The notes beneath the pieces were generated by a model. It saw only the letters and a program-made list of their open reading frames with translations, made no database searches and was not told the DNA's origin. A stretch of 64,000 nucleotides of DNA from an uncultured Pseudomonadota bacterium (GTDB lineage: Bacteria > Myxococcota_A > UBA796 > SXON01): contig CAIQVJ010000048.1 of the NCBI GenBank assembly GCA_903875225.1, positions 62,001 through 126,000 on the forward strand, in the 5' to 3' direction. Positions within the stretch are counted from its first letter, which is position 1. Each line of letters opens with the position of its first letter. The translations under genes were made by a program, and so were the position numbers. Below are positions 15,475 to 23,992 of this stretch, piece by piece.

Positions 15475-16619
15475 CCGCAGACCTGCTTCGTGAGGTCCTT
15501 GGTGATGTTCTTCTGGTGGGACTCGATGGTGCCTCCGCCGATCTCCAGCAGCTTGGCGTCCCGGAACAGGCGCTCCACCGGGTACTCGGTGCAATACCCC
15601 GAGCCCCCCATGACCTGCATGGCCGCGTCTGCGACCTCCTTGCCCGCGGGCGCAGCAAAGAGCTTGGCGGCGTCGGAGCCCAGCCGCGACCGGCTCTCCG
15701 GACCCACGGTCCGCGCCACCTGGTAGATCAGGCAGCGCATGGCCTCGGTCTTGGCGTAGCTCTCTCCGATGTAGCGCTGGATCTGCCCGAACCGGTTCAA
15801 CGGCTGGGCGAACGCCACGCGGGACTCGGCGTGGCGCACCATGATGTCCATGCACCGGTCCGCGATCCCGAGGCTCATGGCCGCGAGGGTGAGGCGCTCG
15901 ATCTCGAGGTTCCGCATCATGTGGGTGAGGCCGTTGCCGACTCCGCCCAGCACGTTCTCCTTCGGGACTTCACAGCTGTCCATCACCAGCTCGCTCATCG
16001 TGCTGGCGCGCATGCCCATCTTGTGGATCGCCCCGGAGGTGGAGAACCCGGGACACGTGCGGTCCACCAGGAAGCTCGTCAGCTTCCCCTCGACCTTCGC
16101 GTACACCAGGAAGCAGTACCCGTCGGGACCATTGGTGATGTAGGTCTTCGTGCCGTCGAGGACGTAGTGGCTGCCGCGGTCGACCGCCACCGTGGTCATC
16201 CCGAGCACATCGGTGCCGTACCCCGGCTCCGTCATCCCCATCCCCCCGATCCACTCACCAGACAGCACCTTCGGCAGGTAGCGCGCGCGCTGGCTCGCAT
16301 CGGAGCAATGGTAGAAGTTGTTCACGAACAACATCGAGTGGGCGAGGTAGGCGAGGCAGAACCCCGGGTCGGACTTGGAGATCTCGTGGTGCGCGATGAC
16401 GGCCGCCACGGCGTCCATGCCCGCGCCCCCGTCGTCTACGGCGACCGTGATGCCGAGCAGCCCGAGATCACCGAGCTTTGCGAAGAGCGGGCGGTTGAGG
16501 GTCTGCTCCCGGTCGTGCAGCTCGGCCTGGGGCTCGACTTCATCCCGGGTGAACGCCGCGACCATGTCGCGGAGCATGCGGTGCTCGTCGGAGGGGTTGA
16601 ACAGGACGTCGGTGGACAC
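15471..16619 (-). CDS. Acyl-CoA dehydrogenase, isovaleryl-CoA-dehydrogenase-like
   Basis: The 382-residue flavoprotein has the FAD-binding GGMGMTEPGYGTDVLG segment (~125-140) and YVLDGTKTYITNG. Downstream it has LEIERLTLAAMSLGI, where the Glu of ERL sits at the position of the catalytic base of isovaleryl-CoA dehydrogenase. The C-terminal LEIGGGTIESHQKNI has no Glu at the medium-chain-enzyme position, which fits the branched-chain type. It oxidises an acyl-CoA to the trans-2-enoyl-CoA and passes electrons to ETF. The gene is single; the overlapping small lipoprotein gene is probably only translationally linked. The exact acyl substrate (isovaleryl, 2-methylbutyryl or another) cannot be told. 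Confidence 0.88.
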   Translation of the reverse strand: MSTDVLFNPSDEHRMLRDMVAAFTRDEVEPQAELHDREQTLNRPLFAKLGDLGLLGITVAVDDGGAGMDAVAAVIAHHEISKSDPGFCLAYLAHSMLFVNNFYHCSDASQRARYLPKVLSGEWIGGMGMTEPGYGTDVLGMTTVAVDRGSHYVLDGTKTYITNGPDGYCFLVYAKVEGKLTSFLVDRTCPGFSTSGAIHKMGMRASTMSELVMDSCEVPKENVLGGVGNGLTHMMRNLEIERLTLAAMSLGIADRCMDIMVRHAESRVAFAQPLNRFGQIQRYIGESYAKTEAMRCLIYQVARTVGPESRSRLGSDAAKLFAAPAGKEVADAAMQVMGGSGYCTEYPVERLFRDAKLLEIGGGTIESHQKNITKDLTKQVCG

Positions 16620-16718
16620 GTTGCTCCTTTTGGGGAGCGGCGCTGTAACCGGAAACCAACGCCACTTCCGTCGGCCCTTCGGCAGGTCCGGCGATCGGCG
16701 TACCGCGGGTGCGTCGAA

Positions 16719-17222
16719 TCAGCGCCCGGTGACCCGCTGGACGAGGTTCTTGAGCGTCTGCACCGCACTGCTCCCGACCGCAGCGTTGATGAGCCGCTGG
16801 GGGATCGGAAGCCGCGGCTCCGAGCGCACCTGGAGGGTGACCTGGGTGCCCCCGGCTACCGACGCAAGCTTCCAGCTGGAGGATTGGCTATCGAAGTCGT
16901 CTGTCTGCACAAGCGTTTCCCGGAACCCGTCAGCGGTGGGGCAGCGGCGGGTGACGTACAAGAGCGGTGACGAGAGCCCGCGGGTGGTCACCTGCACCAG
17001 CGTACAATCCCCGTCCTTTCCAACCACCTTCGCGTCCAGGACGTCGCCCGAGAGCCGCGACGCCGAGATCGGGTCCGAGAGCGCGGCGCGCACGGTCGCC
17101 GCATCGGCGGCGATGACGACGTCTGTCGTGACCGTGCTCTCACCCGCGACCACAGGCGCAGTGGGGTCGGCCGCGTAGGCGGTCGAAATACAAAGTGTCG
17201 CGAGGGTCAGAACCAGGTGCAT
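16719..17222 (-). CDS. Secreted SRPBCC-like protein
   Basis: ATG 17222 gives 167 aa; the track start two codons earlier (TTG) is less likely. A signal peptide (MHLVLTLATLCISTAYA) is followed by a mature protein whose pattern matches START/SRPBCC lipid-binding domains: TVTTDVVIAADAATVRAALSDP, a middle set of strands, then WKLASVAGGTQVTLQV and a C-terminal amphipathic helix. Such domains bind hydrophobic ligands. Exported versions exist but are less common. A hairpin lies 27-52 bp upstream of the start codon (separate entry). Confidence 0.6.
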   Translation of the reverse strand: MHLVLTLATLCISTAYAADPTAPVVAGESTVTTDVVIAADAATVRAALSDPISASRLSGDVLDAKVVGKDGDCTLVQVTTRGLSSPLLYVTRRCPTADGFRETLVQTDDFDSQSSSWKLASVAGGTQVTLQVRSEPRLPIPQRLINAAVGSSAVQTLKNLVQRVTGR

Positions 17223-17248
17223 GCACAAGCGTTAGCACCGTTCACGCA

Positions 17249-17274
17249 GAGGTGCGAATTCTTTTGCGCACCTC
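17249..17274. promoter_or_regulatory. 8-bp perfect inverted repeat upstream of the SRPBCC-like gene
   Basis: GAGGTGCG and CGCACCTC are separated by ten A/T-rich bases. The element sits 27-52 bp upstream of the ATG at 17222, in a leader that is otherwise the only A/T-rich stretch nearby. It could be an operator, a leader hairpin or simply a palindrome. No factor can be named. Confidence 0.3.
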
Positions 17275-17405
17275 CTGAAAAAACTTTGAAAACCTGCTTT
17301 CGTCCATTGCCGCGAGCCGGAACCACCCGTCAGGATCCCCTGCGGGGAGCGGACGGGCTCCGAGGCCGCGAGCGGCGACGGAGCCGCCCGAAGCCGCCCT
17401 CCCGG

Positions 17406-18221
17406 TCAACGCGGGGGCGCGCAGCAGCGGAAGCCGGTGCTGTAGTCGTGGTACGCGAACTCGTGCGCTGTCGTTGTATAGCTGCACCCCGCACCATTGA
17501 TGCTCGCGTCTGCGTAGAATCCTCCGCGGAAGGTCCCGTCGGAGTCGTCCACCCACTCGTGCAGGTTCCCGTGCAGATCGTAGACGCCATCGGGTGTCAC
17601 GCAAGCCGGATTCGCACCCGCGGGGTCCTCGGTGCCGGGCTGCTGGTTGATGCCCGGATCGTTCATGTGCTCCATGTCCCACACGCCGTCGCAGGTCCCG
17701 AAGTAGTCACACACCGGGTGCCCGCCATCGTACGTGGTGTTGCAGGCCGTCACGTCGTAGGTGTCGCCATAGGGGTACACCCGCCCGTCCCCTGTGGGCG
17801 ATCCCGAGCACGCGGTGAGCCACTCCTCCGTGGTGCACAATCGCTTCCCGGCATTTGCACAGACCTGCGCGGCGACCTCGCCGGAGATGTAGCCCTGGGG
17901 CACCTCGCCCTCTGCGCTCGCCGCGATGCCCGTCGCAGCCGTCGTGTCATCCGGAACATCAAAGGGCGACCAGTCGAGGATGTAGGCCTCCCACCGGTCG
18001 ATGCAGAAGCTCCCGACGGCAGCCATGTCGTCGGGACATGGGGTGTCGGTGTCGGTGTCGGTGTCCGTGTCCGTGTCGGTGTCGGTGTCGGTGTCCGTGT
18101 CGGTGTCGGCGTCGGCGTCGGTGTCCGTGTCGGTGTCGGCGTCGGCGTCGGTGTCGTCGCTGATGCCGTGACCGACGACCTGAGGGGTGTCCTGGGTACA
18201 GCCGAGGAGAACGAGGAGCAT
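17406..18221 (-). CDS. Formylglycine-generating-enzyme-like (SUMF1) lipoprotein with Asp-Thr linker
   Basis: ATG 18221 with GGAGG seven bases upstream gives 271 aa beginning MLLVLLGCTQD, an ultra-short lipoprotein signal. Residues ~22-60 are an Asp-Thr/Asp-Ala repeat encoded by a hexanucleotide tandem repeat. The rest is an FGE/sulfatase-modifying fold: FCIDRWEAYI, KRLCTTEEW with YPYG downstream, VYDLHGNLHEWV, RGGFYADAS and a terminal GFRCCAPPR. The redox-active cysteine pair of true FGEs is not evident, so this is probably a non-catalytic binding variant on the cell surface, as in many myxobacterial lipoproteins. The tRNA-Arg gene starts just upstream on the opposite strand. Confidence 0.8.
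   Translation of the reverse strand: MLLVLLGCTQDTPQVVGHGISDDTDADADTDTDTDADADTDTDTDTDTDTDTDTDTDTDTPCPDDMAAVGSFCIDRWEAYILDWSPFDVPDDTTAATGIAASAEGEVPQGYISGEVAAQVCANAGKRLCTTEEWLTACSGSPTGDGRVYPYGDTYDVTACNTTYDGGHPVCDYFGTCDGVWDMEHMNDPGINQQPGTEDPAGANPACVTPDGVYDLHGNLHEWVDDSDGTFRGGFYADASINGAGCSYTTTAHEFAYHDYSTGFRCCAPPR
18043..18156 (-). repeat. Hexanucleotide tandem repeat (GTGTCG-like) in the FGE-like lipoprotein
   Basis: About 19 imperfect copies of GTGTCG/GTGTCC/GCGTCG on the plus strand encode an Asp-Thr/Asp-Ala chain on the minus strand. Repeats of this length can expand or contract by slippage in whole codons, changing the linker length between lipid anchor and domain without breaking the frame. 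Confidence 0.9.
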
Positions 18222-18257
18222 GGGCGAGCCTCCGATGGGCGGATAACCGGCCACGAC

Positions 18258-18331
18258 GTCCCCGTAGCTCAGTTGGATAGAGCAACAGCCTTCTAAGCTG
18301 TGGGTCCCGCGTTCGAATCGCGGCGGGGGCA
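18258..18331 (+). tRNA. tRNA-Arg (anticodon TCT)
   Basis: A full cloverleaf can be drawn: acceptor GTCCCCG pairs with CGGGGGC, D-stem GCTC/GAGC, anticodon stem ACAGC/GCTGT with loop CTTCTAA (anticodon TCT), a five-base variable loop, T-stem CCGCG/CGCGG with loop TTCGAAT, and discriminator A. No CCA is encoded. It reads AGA (and AGG by wobble), rare codons in such a GC-rich genome. It lies 36 bp from the divergent lipoprotein start. Its 3' end is partly repeated 5.9 kb downstream. Confidence 0.95.
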
Positions 18332-18335
18332 CGCT
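18324..18335 (+). repeat. 12-bp direct repeat, copy 1 (tRNA-Arg 3' end)
   Basis: CGGGGGCACGCT covers the last acceptor-stem bases, the discriminator and four flanking bases of tRNA-Arg. An identical copy occurs at 24247-24258. tRNA 3' ends are frequent attachment sites of integrative elements, so this may be a relic att half. Twelve GC-rich bases can also match by chance in 64 kb, at perhaps a few per cent. Confidence 0.4.
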
Positions 18336-18731
18336 TTAAAGCTCGGCTATTTGCCCCAGCGGGGAGCGGGCGTTTGCAAACGGTTGCCGACTTCGGGGAG
18401 TCCCTGCAGGGCTGTCTCGCGGAGAAGAACACGATGGCGGTCCCGGCCCATCCACGCGCGCCTCAACGGGCGGGAAAGTTGACGGTGACCCGGGTCTCCT
18501 TCTTCGACAATCCCGCCCGTACCGCCTTGATGGTGCCGGCACGAAGTGCGAGCACTGGCTCTCTCGCCAGGGCTTCGGCAACCAGGTAGAGGTGTCCCGG
18601 CGATTCTACCGGTGCGGTCCCGCGTGGAACGCCCAGATGCCTGACCCCGGGTGGTACTTTCAAGTTCTTGATTCCTATCCGCCCGGGATTGGCGGCGTTG
18701 AGCCTGCTTGCCGAGAGTGTTAGCGGATGTG
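18332..18731. other. 400-bp stretch without an intact gene
   Basis: No complete gene is visible between the tRNA and the kinase. It contains the decayed 3' end of a gene (next entry) and unassigned sequence. The ORFs listed here (18347..18859 -, 18374..18589 +, 18668..19087 +) lack family features and overlap the kinase or the fragment. Confidence 0.6.
18463..18600 (-). pseudogene. 3'-end fragment duplicated from the secreted-protein gene at 24297-25748
   Basis: The minus-strand peptide ending AGLSKKETRVTVNFPAR closely matches the end of the intact protein (EGLSKKKTRVTVNLPAR), and the stop codon and flanking CGGGCGGG are shared. About 95 bp are clearly homologous at DNA level; beyond that the similarity fades, so the 66-residue ORF in the track is only partly real. 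It is a truncated paralogue or the scar of a duplication. Both copies have the same orientation and bracket the kinase gene. Confidence 0.75.
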
Positions 18732-21700
18732 ATGGTCGAGGACATCACGTGCCCGAGGTGCTCCGCGGTGTTCGGGGCGGGCCGCGTGGTGGGCCAGAGT
18801 GCGTTTGTCTGTGCCCGCTGCGACGTGTTCGTGAGCGGCACCCGGCGCGGGTCGCCCATGTCGATCTCCGAGGTCCGGACCGCGAGTTCGGGGATCTTCC
18901 TCTACGCCGCGGCGGGGGCCGCCGCGGCTCCGGGGCTGCCGAGGCCGCGCGTGTCGCCCGGCATGACGTGGACCGGCGACGCGCTCGGGGACGAGCCCGC
19001 CGTGCTCGGGCGGGTCGGGCGGTACACGCTCGTCCAGGAGCTTGGGCGGGGCGGTGCTGGCGTGGTCTACCGCGTCCACGACCCTGATCTGGCGAGGGAT
19101 GTCGCGCTCAAGCTGCTCCTCGGCGGGCACCACGCGGGGCAGGGGCAGGTGGCGCGCTTCCTGCGCGAGGCCCGCGCCGCCGCCCGGCTCGATCACCCCG
19201 ATCTGCTGCGCGTACACGACATCGGCTGGCATGAGGACCAGGTCTACTTCACGATGGACCTGGTGGAGGGCCCGTCGCTTCGGGACGTGCTCGACGAGCG
19301 GGGGCGATTCCCGGCAGGCGAGGCCACGCGCATCGTGCTCCGCTGCGCCCGTGCCATCGAGCACGCGCATCGCGGGGGGCTCGTCCACCGCGACATCAAG
19401 CCCGCGAACGTGCTGCTCGAGGTGGATGGCAGCCCGAAGCTGGCCGACTTCGGCCTCGCCCATGAGCTCGAACAGGGAGGCGCTCGCCTCACCCAGACTG
19501 GCCAGGTGCTCGGCACGCCGGCCTACATGGCACCGGAGCAGGCACGCGGGGATGGCGCCGCGGGGGTGAGGTCGGACGTGTACTCGCTGGGCGCGGTGCT
19601 GTACGAGTTGCTCTCCGGGACCCCACCCTACGAGGGGGAGTCCGGCATCCAGGCGCTGTCCGGCCTCCTCTCCGGCCCGCCGCGGCCCCTGGGCGAGACC
19701 ACGGCTGGCTTGCCGGCCTCGCTCGTCGCCATCACGGAGAGGGCGATGGCCCGGGACCCGGCCGATCGCTACGCGTCCGCGGAGGCGCTGGCACAGGATC
19801 TCGAGGCGTTCCTCGGAGGGCGGGCCGTGAGCGCCCGTCCCCTCTCGGTGTCAGAGCGGTTCGTGCGGCTGGCGCGGCGCCGAACGGTGAAGGGTGGCCT
19901 GGTCGCCGGGCTGGTCGTGCTGCTCGGCGCAGGGTTCGCCTGGCACCATCAGCGGGCGGCGACGGATGTCACGGAGAGCGCCGCCGCGGTGCGGCTGGTC
20001 GCGACCGAGGCCAAGATCGACGGCGCGGTGGCACAGGAGGATCGGGCAGGGGCCGAGGCGGCGCTTGCGAGCTTCCTGTCCGTGCCCGAGCATGCGGGGA
20101 CCCGGGCCTACGCGCAGGCATGGTTGGATCACGCTCCGCGGCGGGCCGCGCTCGGGGACGATGCGGGCGAGCTGTCCGCGTGGGCCGAGGCCTATCTTTC
20201 GGCGGTGGACGATGCGCAGGAGATCGCCGCGCTCGCTGGGTTGACGCGCGCCTGGATGTCCAGGTCGAGCGTCGCGAACGCGCTGACCGTGCTGGCAACG
20301 CTGCGGGCCCGGGTGCCGGCGGCGATGGATCAGCCGGAGGTGCGAGACCTGATGATCGTAGCGGACGCCGCCGCACAGGATCTGCCCGGAGCAGCACAGG
20401 TGGCGCGGGCTGCGGGTGACCCCCGTGCTCCGGCGATCTCGGCGCTGTCTTCGGTCATTACGACACATTTTTCCGGGCGATCCGGCGCGGTGTCGGGCGG
20501 CCGGGTCGTCGTCGCGGACGGAAGGACGATCGCCGTGCTTCGGGCGGGGCCCCGGGGGCTGACAGAGGAGCGGTCGTTCATCGCACCCGCGAGCGTCGCG
20601 GACACCTCCAGGATCACGCCGTTCGGGGAAGATTTCCTGGTGAGCAGCGGTGGGTATGGGGGGCCGGGGGGGTGTTGGCTGCGACTGGGCGGGGAGCTCG
20701 AGGTGATGCAGACGTGGCCCAACTCCCGGGTGATGGCCGGGGTGGTGCTGGGCGATCAGCGATACGTGGCGACCGAGTGGCCCACGCGTGGACTCTGGCA
20801 GGTCGATCCGGGTGCCCGGGGGCCGGTCGAGATGCAGGTCGCAGAGAGAAAGGGGGAGCGCAGCGACTCCAACGTGGCCGGGCTCTACGCCGGCGATCTG
20901 GACGGCGACGGTCGCCCCGAGATCGCCGCCGCGGTCGGCGCCTGGCTCGGCTTCGACGTCCGGATCGTCCGGCCGGGCGCCGACGGACTCGCGCTCGTGG
21001 ACCGCCACCGGCTGGGTACCGCAGGGGCGCTCGCTGCGGTCCATGTGCCGTCGCGGCCCTGCGCCGATGGCTCCCGCTGCGGCGGGACCCTCCTGGCCGC
21101 CACAGTTGGACACCGCACGCCCAGCCCGGACCTTTTCCCCAAGGCGAACCCCTACGGCGCCCCCGTGGGCCTCTATCTGTTCCGTTTCCAGGACGACCAC
21201 CTCACCCAGACGGACCGGTCGCTGCTCCCGGCGCCCGTGCCGTCAAGCGAGGCGCGAGAGTTTCCGGTCTCGTTCGTGGGCGACATCGACGGCGATGGAG
21301 CCGAGGACGTGGTCGTGGAGCAGCTTCGGGGGGACTCCGCCTCCAGCATGGTGGTGTTCCGGCAGGCGGATGGCCACTTCGTCCCGTTCGAGGTGATGGG
21401 GATCACGCCGATCGGGCTCGTGCAGGCGGACGACGATCCGGCCCTCGAGGTCGTGGGGCTGCGCGCCGGTCTGGTCGTCGTGCTCGGTGCGGGAGATGGG
21501 TCGCTCGGCCTGGTCGCGAGCGCGGCCCCACCCGCCGACGTGCCGGAGGCCTCCGATCCGGTGATGCAGCAACTCCTGCGTCGCGCGGAGGAGCTGGTCA
21601 CCATGGGGTTGCCGGCCCCCGCGGCCGAGGCGTTCGGGAGAGCGTCGCTGCTCGGAAGCGGGGACGTCGGCAAGCTCGCAGCGGTGAGGGGCGCGGCCCT

Positions 21701-23180
21701 GTACATGGCCCTGGGCCAGTACGCTCTCGCCATCCCGCTTCTGGATGCCGCCGGAGACCGGCGCTCGAAGCTGGCCGCCATTCGATGCGCGCTGGACAGG
21801 GGTGACTACGAGGACGCCTCCAGCCGGCTCGCGGGGCTGACGATGCCGCCGAAGGACCTCGCAGGGGAGGTGAGCCGGCTGGCGGGCCTCGCCCCCTGGG
21901 AGCTCGACCCGACCCGGCCCCTGGACCCGGGCTGGCGGGTGCTGTCGGCGCTCGGGATGCGCCGGGTGGACGGCGCGCTCGACCTGCGCACCTTGCGAGT
22001 CGGCCAGGTGATCGGCGAGCTCCCGCTCGTCGGGGGGCGAGAGGGCTTCGACATGGAGGTGGAGCTCGAGTCCGTGCGCGCCGAGTGGGCATCGGGGATG
22101 CAGATCGTCGTCGGGCCGGCGGGGTCCGGCAACGCCACGCTCGGTGTCTTCTGCGCGGCTGGGGGGGGCGGCGGGCTCGGCCGGCTCCAGCTCGGCGCGG
22201 CCGGGAGCGCTGCCCCCTGGGTCAGCGAGACCGTCCGGATCGACACCGCGGACGACCTGCTCCGGGCACGCCTCTGGGTCAGCTGGCGCCCGCGCGAGCA
22301 CGCATCGGTCGCGTCGCTGTGGGATGGGGACGGGCGGCTCCTGGAGGTGGGGCGCCGGGACGACGTGCGGGACGCTGGCGTGGACCACTGGACGCTGCGC
22401 GTGCAGGGCTCCAACGAGGTGGACAAGGACGCATTGAGCCGGGTGCGGGTCCGGCGGCTGGTGTTGCGGGGGCTCGCGCCCGATCCGACGCCGTCTGACA
22501 GCCCGGGGCTACGAGAGCTCTCCGATGGCGACGCGCGCGCGGCCCTGAAGCGGTTGCCGGCGGATCAGCGGGTCGGGCGCGCAGTCGCTTCCCTCTCGAT
22601 GGGCGATCTGGACTCGGCTGCCCGGTCGGTCAAGGAGCTCGTGGAGGGCGCGCGGGAAGGCGCCGTCGACGTGGACATGGCCACCTGGATGCGAAGCCAG
22701 GCCGGTGTGTCGGTCGCCCAGCGGGCGTCTCCCTCGACGTGGCTCCGAATCTACAGCCTCAGCTGGGGTGACATCTTCCGCTCCTACGCCGACGTCACGG
22801 CCGATCAAGCCATCACCGGCGACCTCGTGGGGTGGCTGGAGGCGCCGCTGGCCGACCCGGAGTTGGAGGCGGTCCGGCTCCGGCTTCGGCTCGCTCGCGG
22901 TCGGGCCTTCGCCCGTCGGGGTGCGTCGGCGGCTGCCCGGCAGGACCTGCAGGCGGTGATCGGTGACCCGGGCGCTTCCGAGAAGCTGGTGGCTGGCGCG
23001 CATGACGCGCTCGCGCGCATGGCCGCCGCCAGTGGAGACCGCGCCACCGCCGGTGCGGAGATCCGGGAGGTGCTCCCGCATTCGAACCTGCCCTGGCTCA
23101 TCCTGGACATGCTCCACAACGATCCGGCCTTCGCGACGTGGACCGACGCCGACTGGCAGTCCGCCGTGTCCTCCCCCTAG
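18732..23180 (+). CDS. Transmembrane Ser/Thr protein kinase with zinc ribbon and FG-GAP-like repeats
   Basis: ATG 18732 is chosen over TTG 18708 because the zinc ribbon (CPRC...CARC, residues 7-30) starts right after it. The kinase domain (~95-360) has ELGRGGAGVVY, an ALKLLL lysine, HRDIKPANVLL, ADFGLAHE and GTPAYMAPEQ, so it is complete and probably active. A single membrane helix lies at ~390-408. The outer ~1070 residues contain FG-GAP/dockerin-like calcium motifs (GDLDGDGRPE at ~719 and GDIDGDGAED at ~849) within a likely beta-propeller, then helical TPR-like repeats and a jelly-roll-like segment. It probably senses an extracytoplasmic ligand. At 1482 aa it is very long even for a myxobacterial kinase. 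Confidence 0.9.
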   Translation: MVEDITCPRCSAVFGAGRVVGQSAFVCARCDVFVSGTRRGSPMSISEVRTASSGIFLYAAAGAAAAPGLPRPRVSPGMTWTGDALGDEPAVLGRVGRYTLVQELGRGGAGVVYRVHDPDLARDVALKLLLGGHHAGQGQVARFLREARAAARLDHPDLLRVHDIGWHEDQVYFTMDLVEGPSLRDVLDERGRFPAGEATRIVLRCARAIEHAHRGGLVHRDIKPANVLLEVDGSPKLADFGLAHELEQGGARLTQTGQVLGTPAYMAPEQARGDGAAGVRSDVYSLGAVLYELLSGTPPYEGESGIQALSGLLSGPPRPLGETTAGLPASLVAITERAMARDPADRYASAEALAQDLEAFLGGRAVSARPLSVSERFVRLARRRTVKGGLVAGLVVLLGAGFAWHHQRAATDVTESAAAVRLVATEAKIDGAVAQEDRAGAEAALASFLSVPEHAGTRAYAQAWLDHAPRRAALGDDAGELSAWAEAYLSAVDDAQEIAALAGLTRAWMSRSSVANALTVLATLRARVPAAMDQPEVRDLMIVADAAAQDLPGAAQVARAAGDPRAPAISALSSVITTHFSGRSGAVSGGRVVVADGRTIAVLRAGPRGLTEERSFIAPASVADTSRITPFGEDFLVSSGGYGGPGGCWLRLGGELEVMQTWPNSRVMAGVVLGDQRYVATEWPTRGLWQVDPGARGPVEMQVAERKGERSDSNVAGLYAGDLDGDGRPEIAAAVGAWLGFDVRIVRPGADGLALVDRHRLGTAGALAAVHVPSRPCADGSRCGGTLLAATVGHRTPSPDLFPKANPYGAPVGLYLFRFQDDHLTQTDRSLLPAPVPSSEAREFPVSFVGDIDGDGAEDVVVEQLRGDSASSMVVFRQADGHFVPFEVMGITPIGLVQADDDPALEVVGLRAGLVVVLGAGDGSLGLVASAAPPADVPEASDPVMQQLLRRAEELVTMGLPAPAAEAFGRASLLGSGDVGKLAAVRGAALYMALGQYALAIPLLDAAGDRRSKLAAIRCALDRGDYEDASSRLAGLTMPPKDLAGEVSRLAGLAPWELDPTRPLDPGWRVLSALGMRRVDGALDLRTLRVGQVIGELPLVGGREGFDMEVELESVRAEWASGMQIVVGPAGSGNATLGVFCAAGGGGGLGRLQLGAAGSAAPWVSETVRIDTADDLLRARLWVSWRPREHASVASLWDGDGRLLEVGRRDDVRDAGVDHWTLRVQGSNEVDKDALSRVRVRRLVLRGLAPDPTPSDSPGLRELSDGDARAALKRLPADQRVGRAVASLSMGDLDSAARSVKELVEGAREGAVDVDMATWMRSQAGVSVAQRASPSTWLRIYSLSWGDIFRSYADVTADQAITGDLVGWLEAPLADPELEAVRLRLRLARGRAFARRGASAAARQDLQAVIGDPGASEKLVAGAHDALARMAAASGDRATAGAEIREVLPHSNLPWLILDMLHNDPAFATWTDADWQSAVSSP

Positions 23181-23527
23181 AAGTTCGCGTAGGCGCCCAC
23201 CCGCGGCTCCATCGCCCCGAACCCGCCGTAGCTGCTCACCCCCACCTGCGCGCGCAGGCCCAGGTGCTCGGACAACCGCCAGTGGGCACCCAACACGGCG
23301 TCCAGCTCCAGCGTGATCGTCGAGCCGCTGGCAATGGTCGACTGCCCGCCGCCCGTCGAGGTGACCACGACGTCGGCGCTGCCGAAGAGCGTGCCGACCC
23401 CGAGGTACGGGCTGATGGCGGGCTTCCCCTCCCGCCCGAACAGGTCGAAGGTGAACCGGTAGCCCGCGAGCACGATGGACTCGTGGCCGCCGACCTGGAT
23501 GTTGTTCGTCTCCGCGTCGATCGGCAC
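23177..23527 (-). pseudogene. Decapitated outer-membrane beta-barrel gene (3' part only)
   Basis: The 116-residue ORF encodes alternating barrel strands with Gly turns and ends in phenylalanine (RVGAYANF), as a barrel C-terminus should. It has no signal peptide and too few strands for a complete barrel. Upstream, its frame runs into the IS91-like remnant on the other strand, only ~14 bp from the ORF start. The most direct reading is that the 5' half was lost when that element inserted or recombined. It shares its last bases with the kinase stop (CTAG). Confidence 0.65.
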
Positions 23528-23541
23528 TGCTGTCCTGCACC

Positions 23542-23848
23542 GTGGAGCTCCGGGGGAGCATCGACAGCGAGCTTCGCGCGATCGTGGAGGAGGGCCTGCC
23601 GCAGCTCCGGAGGGCGCTCGCCGCCCACGATCGCGCGCTCCCGAGGTTCGTCGATCGCGAGTTCGACGCCTTCCTCAACTGCCGCGGCCCGCTGTCGCGG
23701 CTTTGCCTGGCTGCACTGCGAGGCGTGCGACCATCACAGGCTCGTCCTGTTTTCCTGCAAGACCCGCGGTTTCTGCCCGTCGTGTGCGGGGCGACGGATG
23801 GCGGAGAAGGCGGCCACCTGGGTGGACAAGGTCATACCTCTGCCGTGA
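23542..23848 (+). pseudogene. IS91-family transposase remnant, frameshifted
   Basis: Two frames together spell an IS91-type transposase N-terminus. The first ends in RFVDREFDAFLNC; the second continues GFAWLHCEACDHHRLV, then FSCKTRGFCPSCAGRRM and the AATWVDKVIP end of the zinc-binding region. One base appears to be missing near 23700, between LSR and GFAW. The catalytic HUH/Tyr domain that should follow is absent, because the sequence stops soon after VIPLP. Such elements transpose by rolling circle and can pick up flanking genes. This copy is dead. Confidence 0.8.
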
Positions 23849-23992
23849 TCCTGGACCTGTGCGCGATCCGCGTGGCGTCCGGCCGGGGTTCGAGCGCCCG
23901 CGGCTCCTGGTCCAGCGGCACCTGTCGCCGCTGGTCGACGCGGCGCTGTTGGAGCGGACCCACCCGGAGGCTCCGAACCACCCGGAGCAGGC

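Noticed and set aside
17406-18221. True formylglycine-generating enzyme
   Set aside because: The catalytic cysteine pair is not apparent; only the FGE-like fold motifs are.
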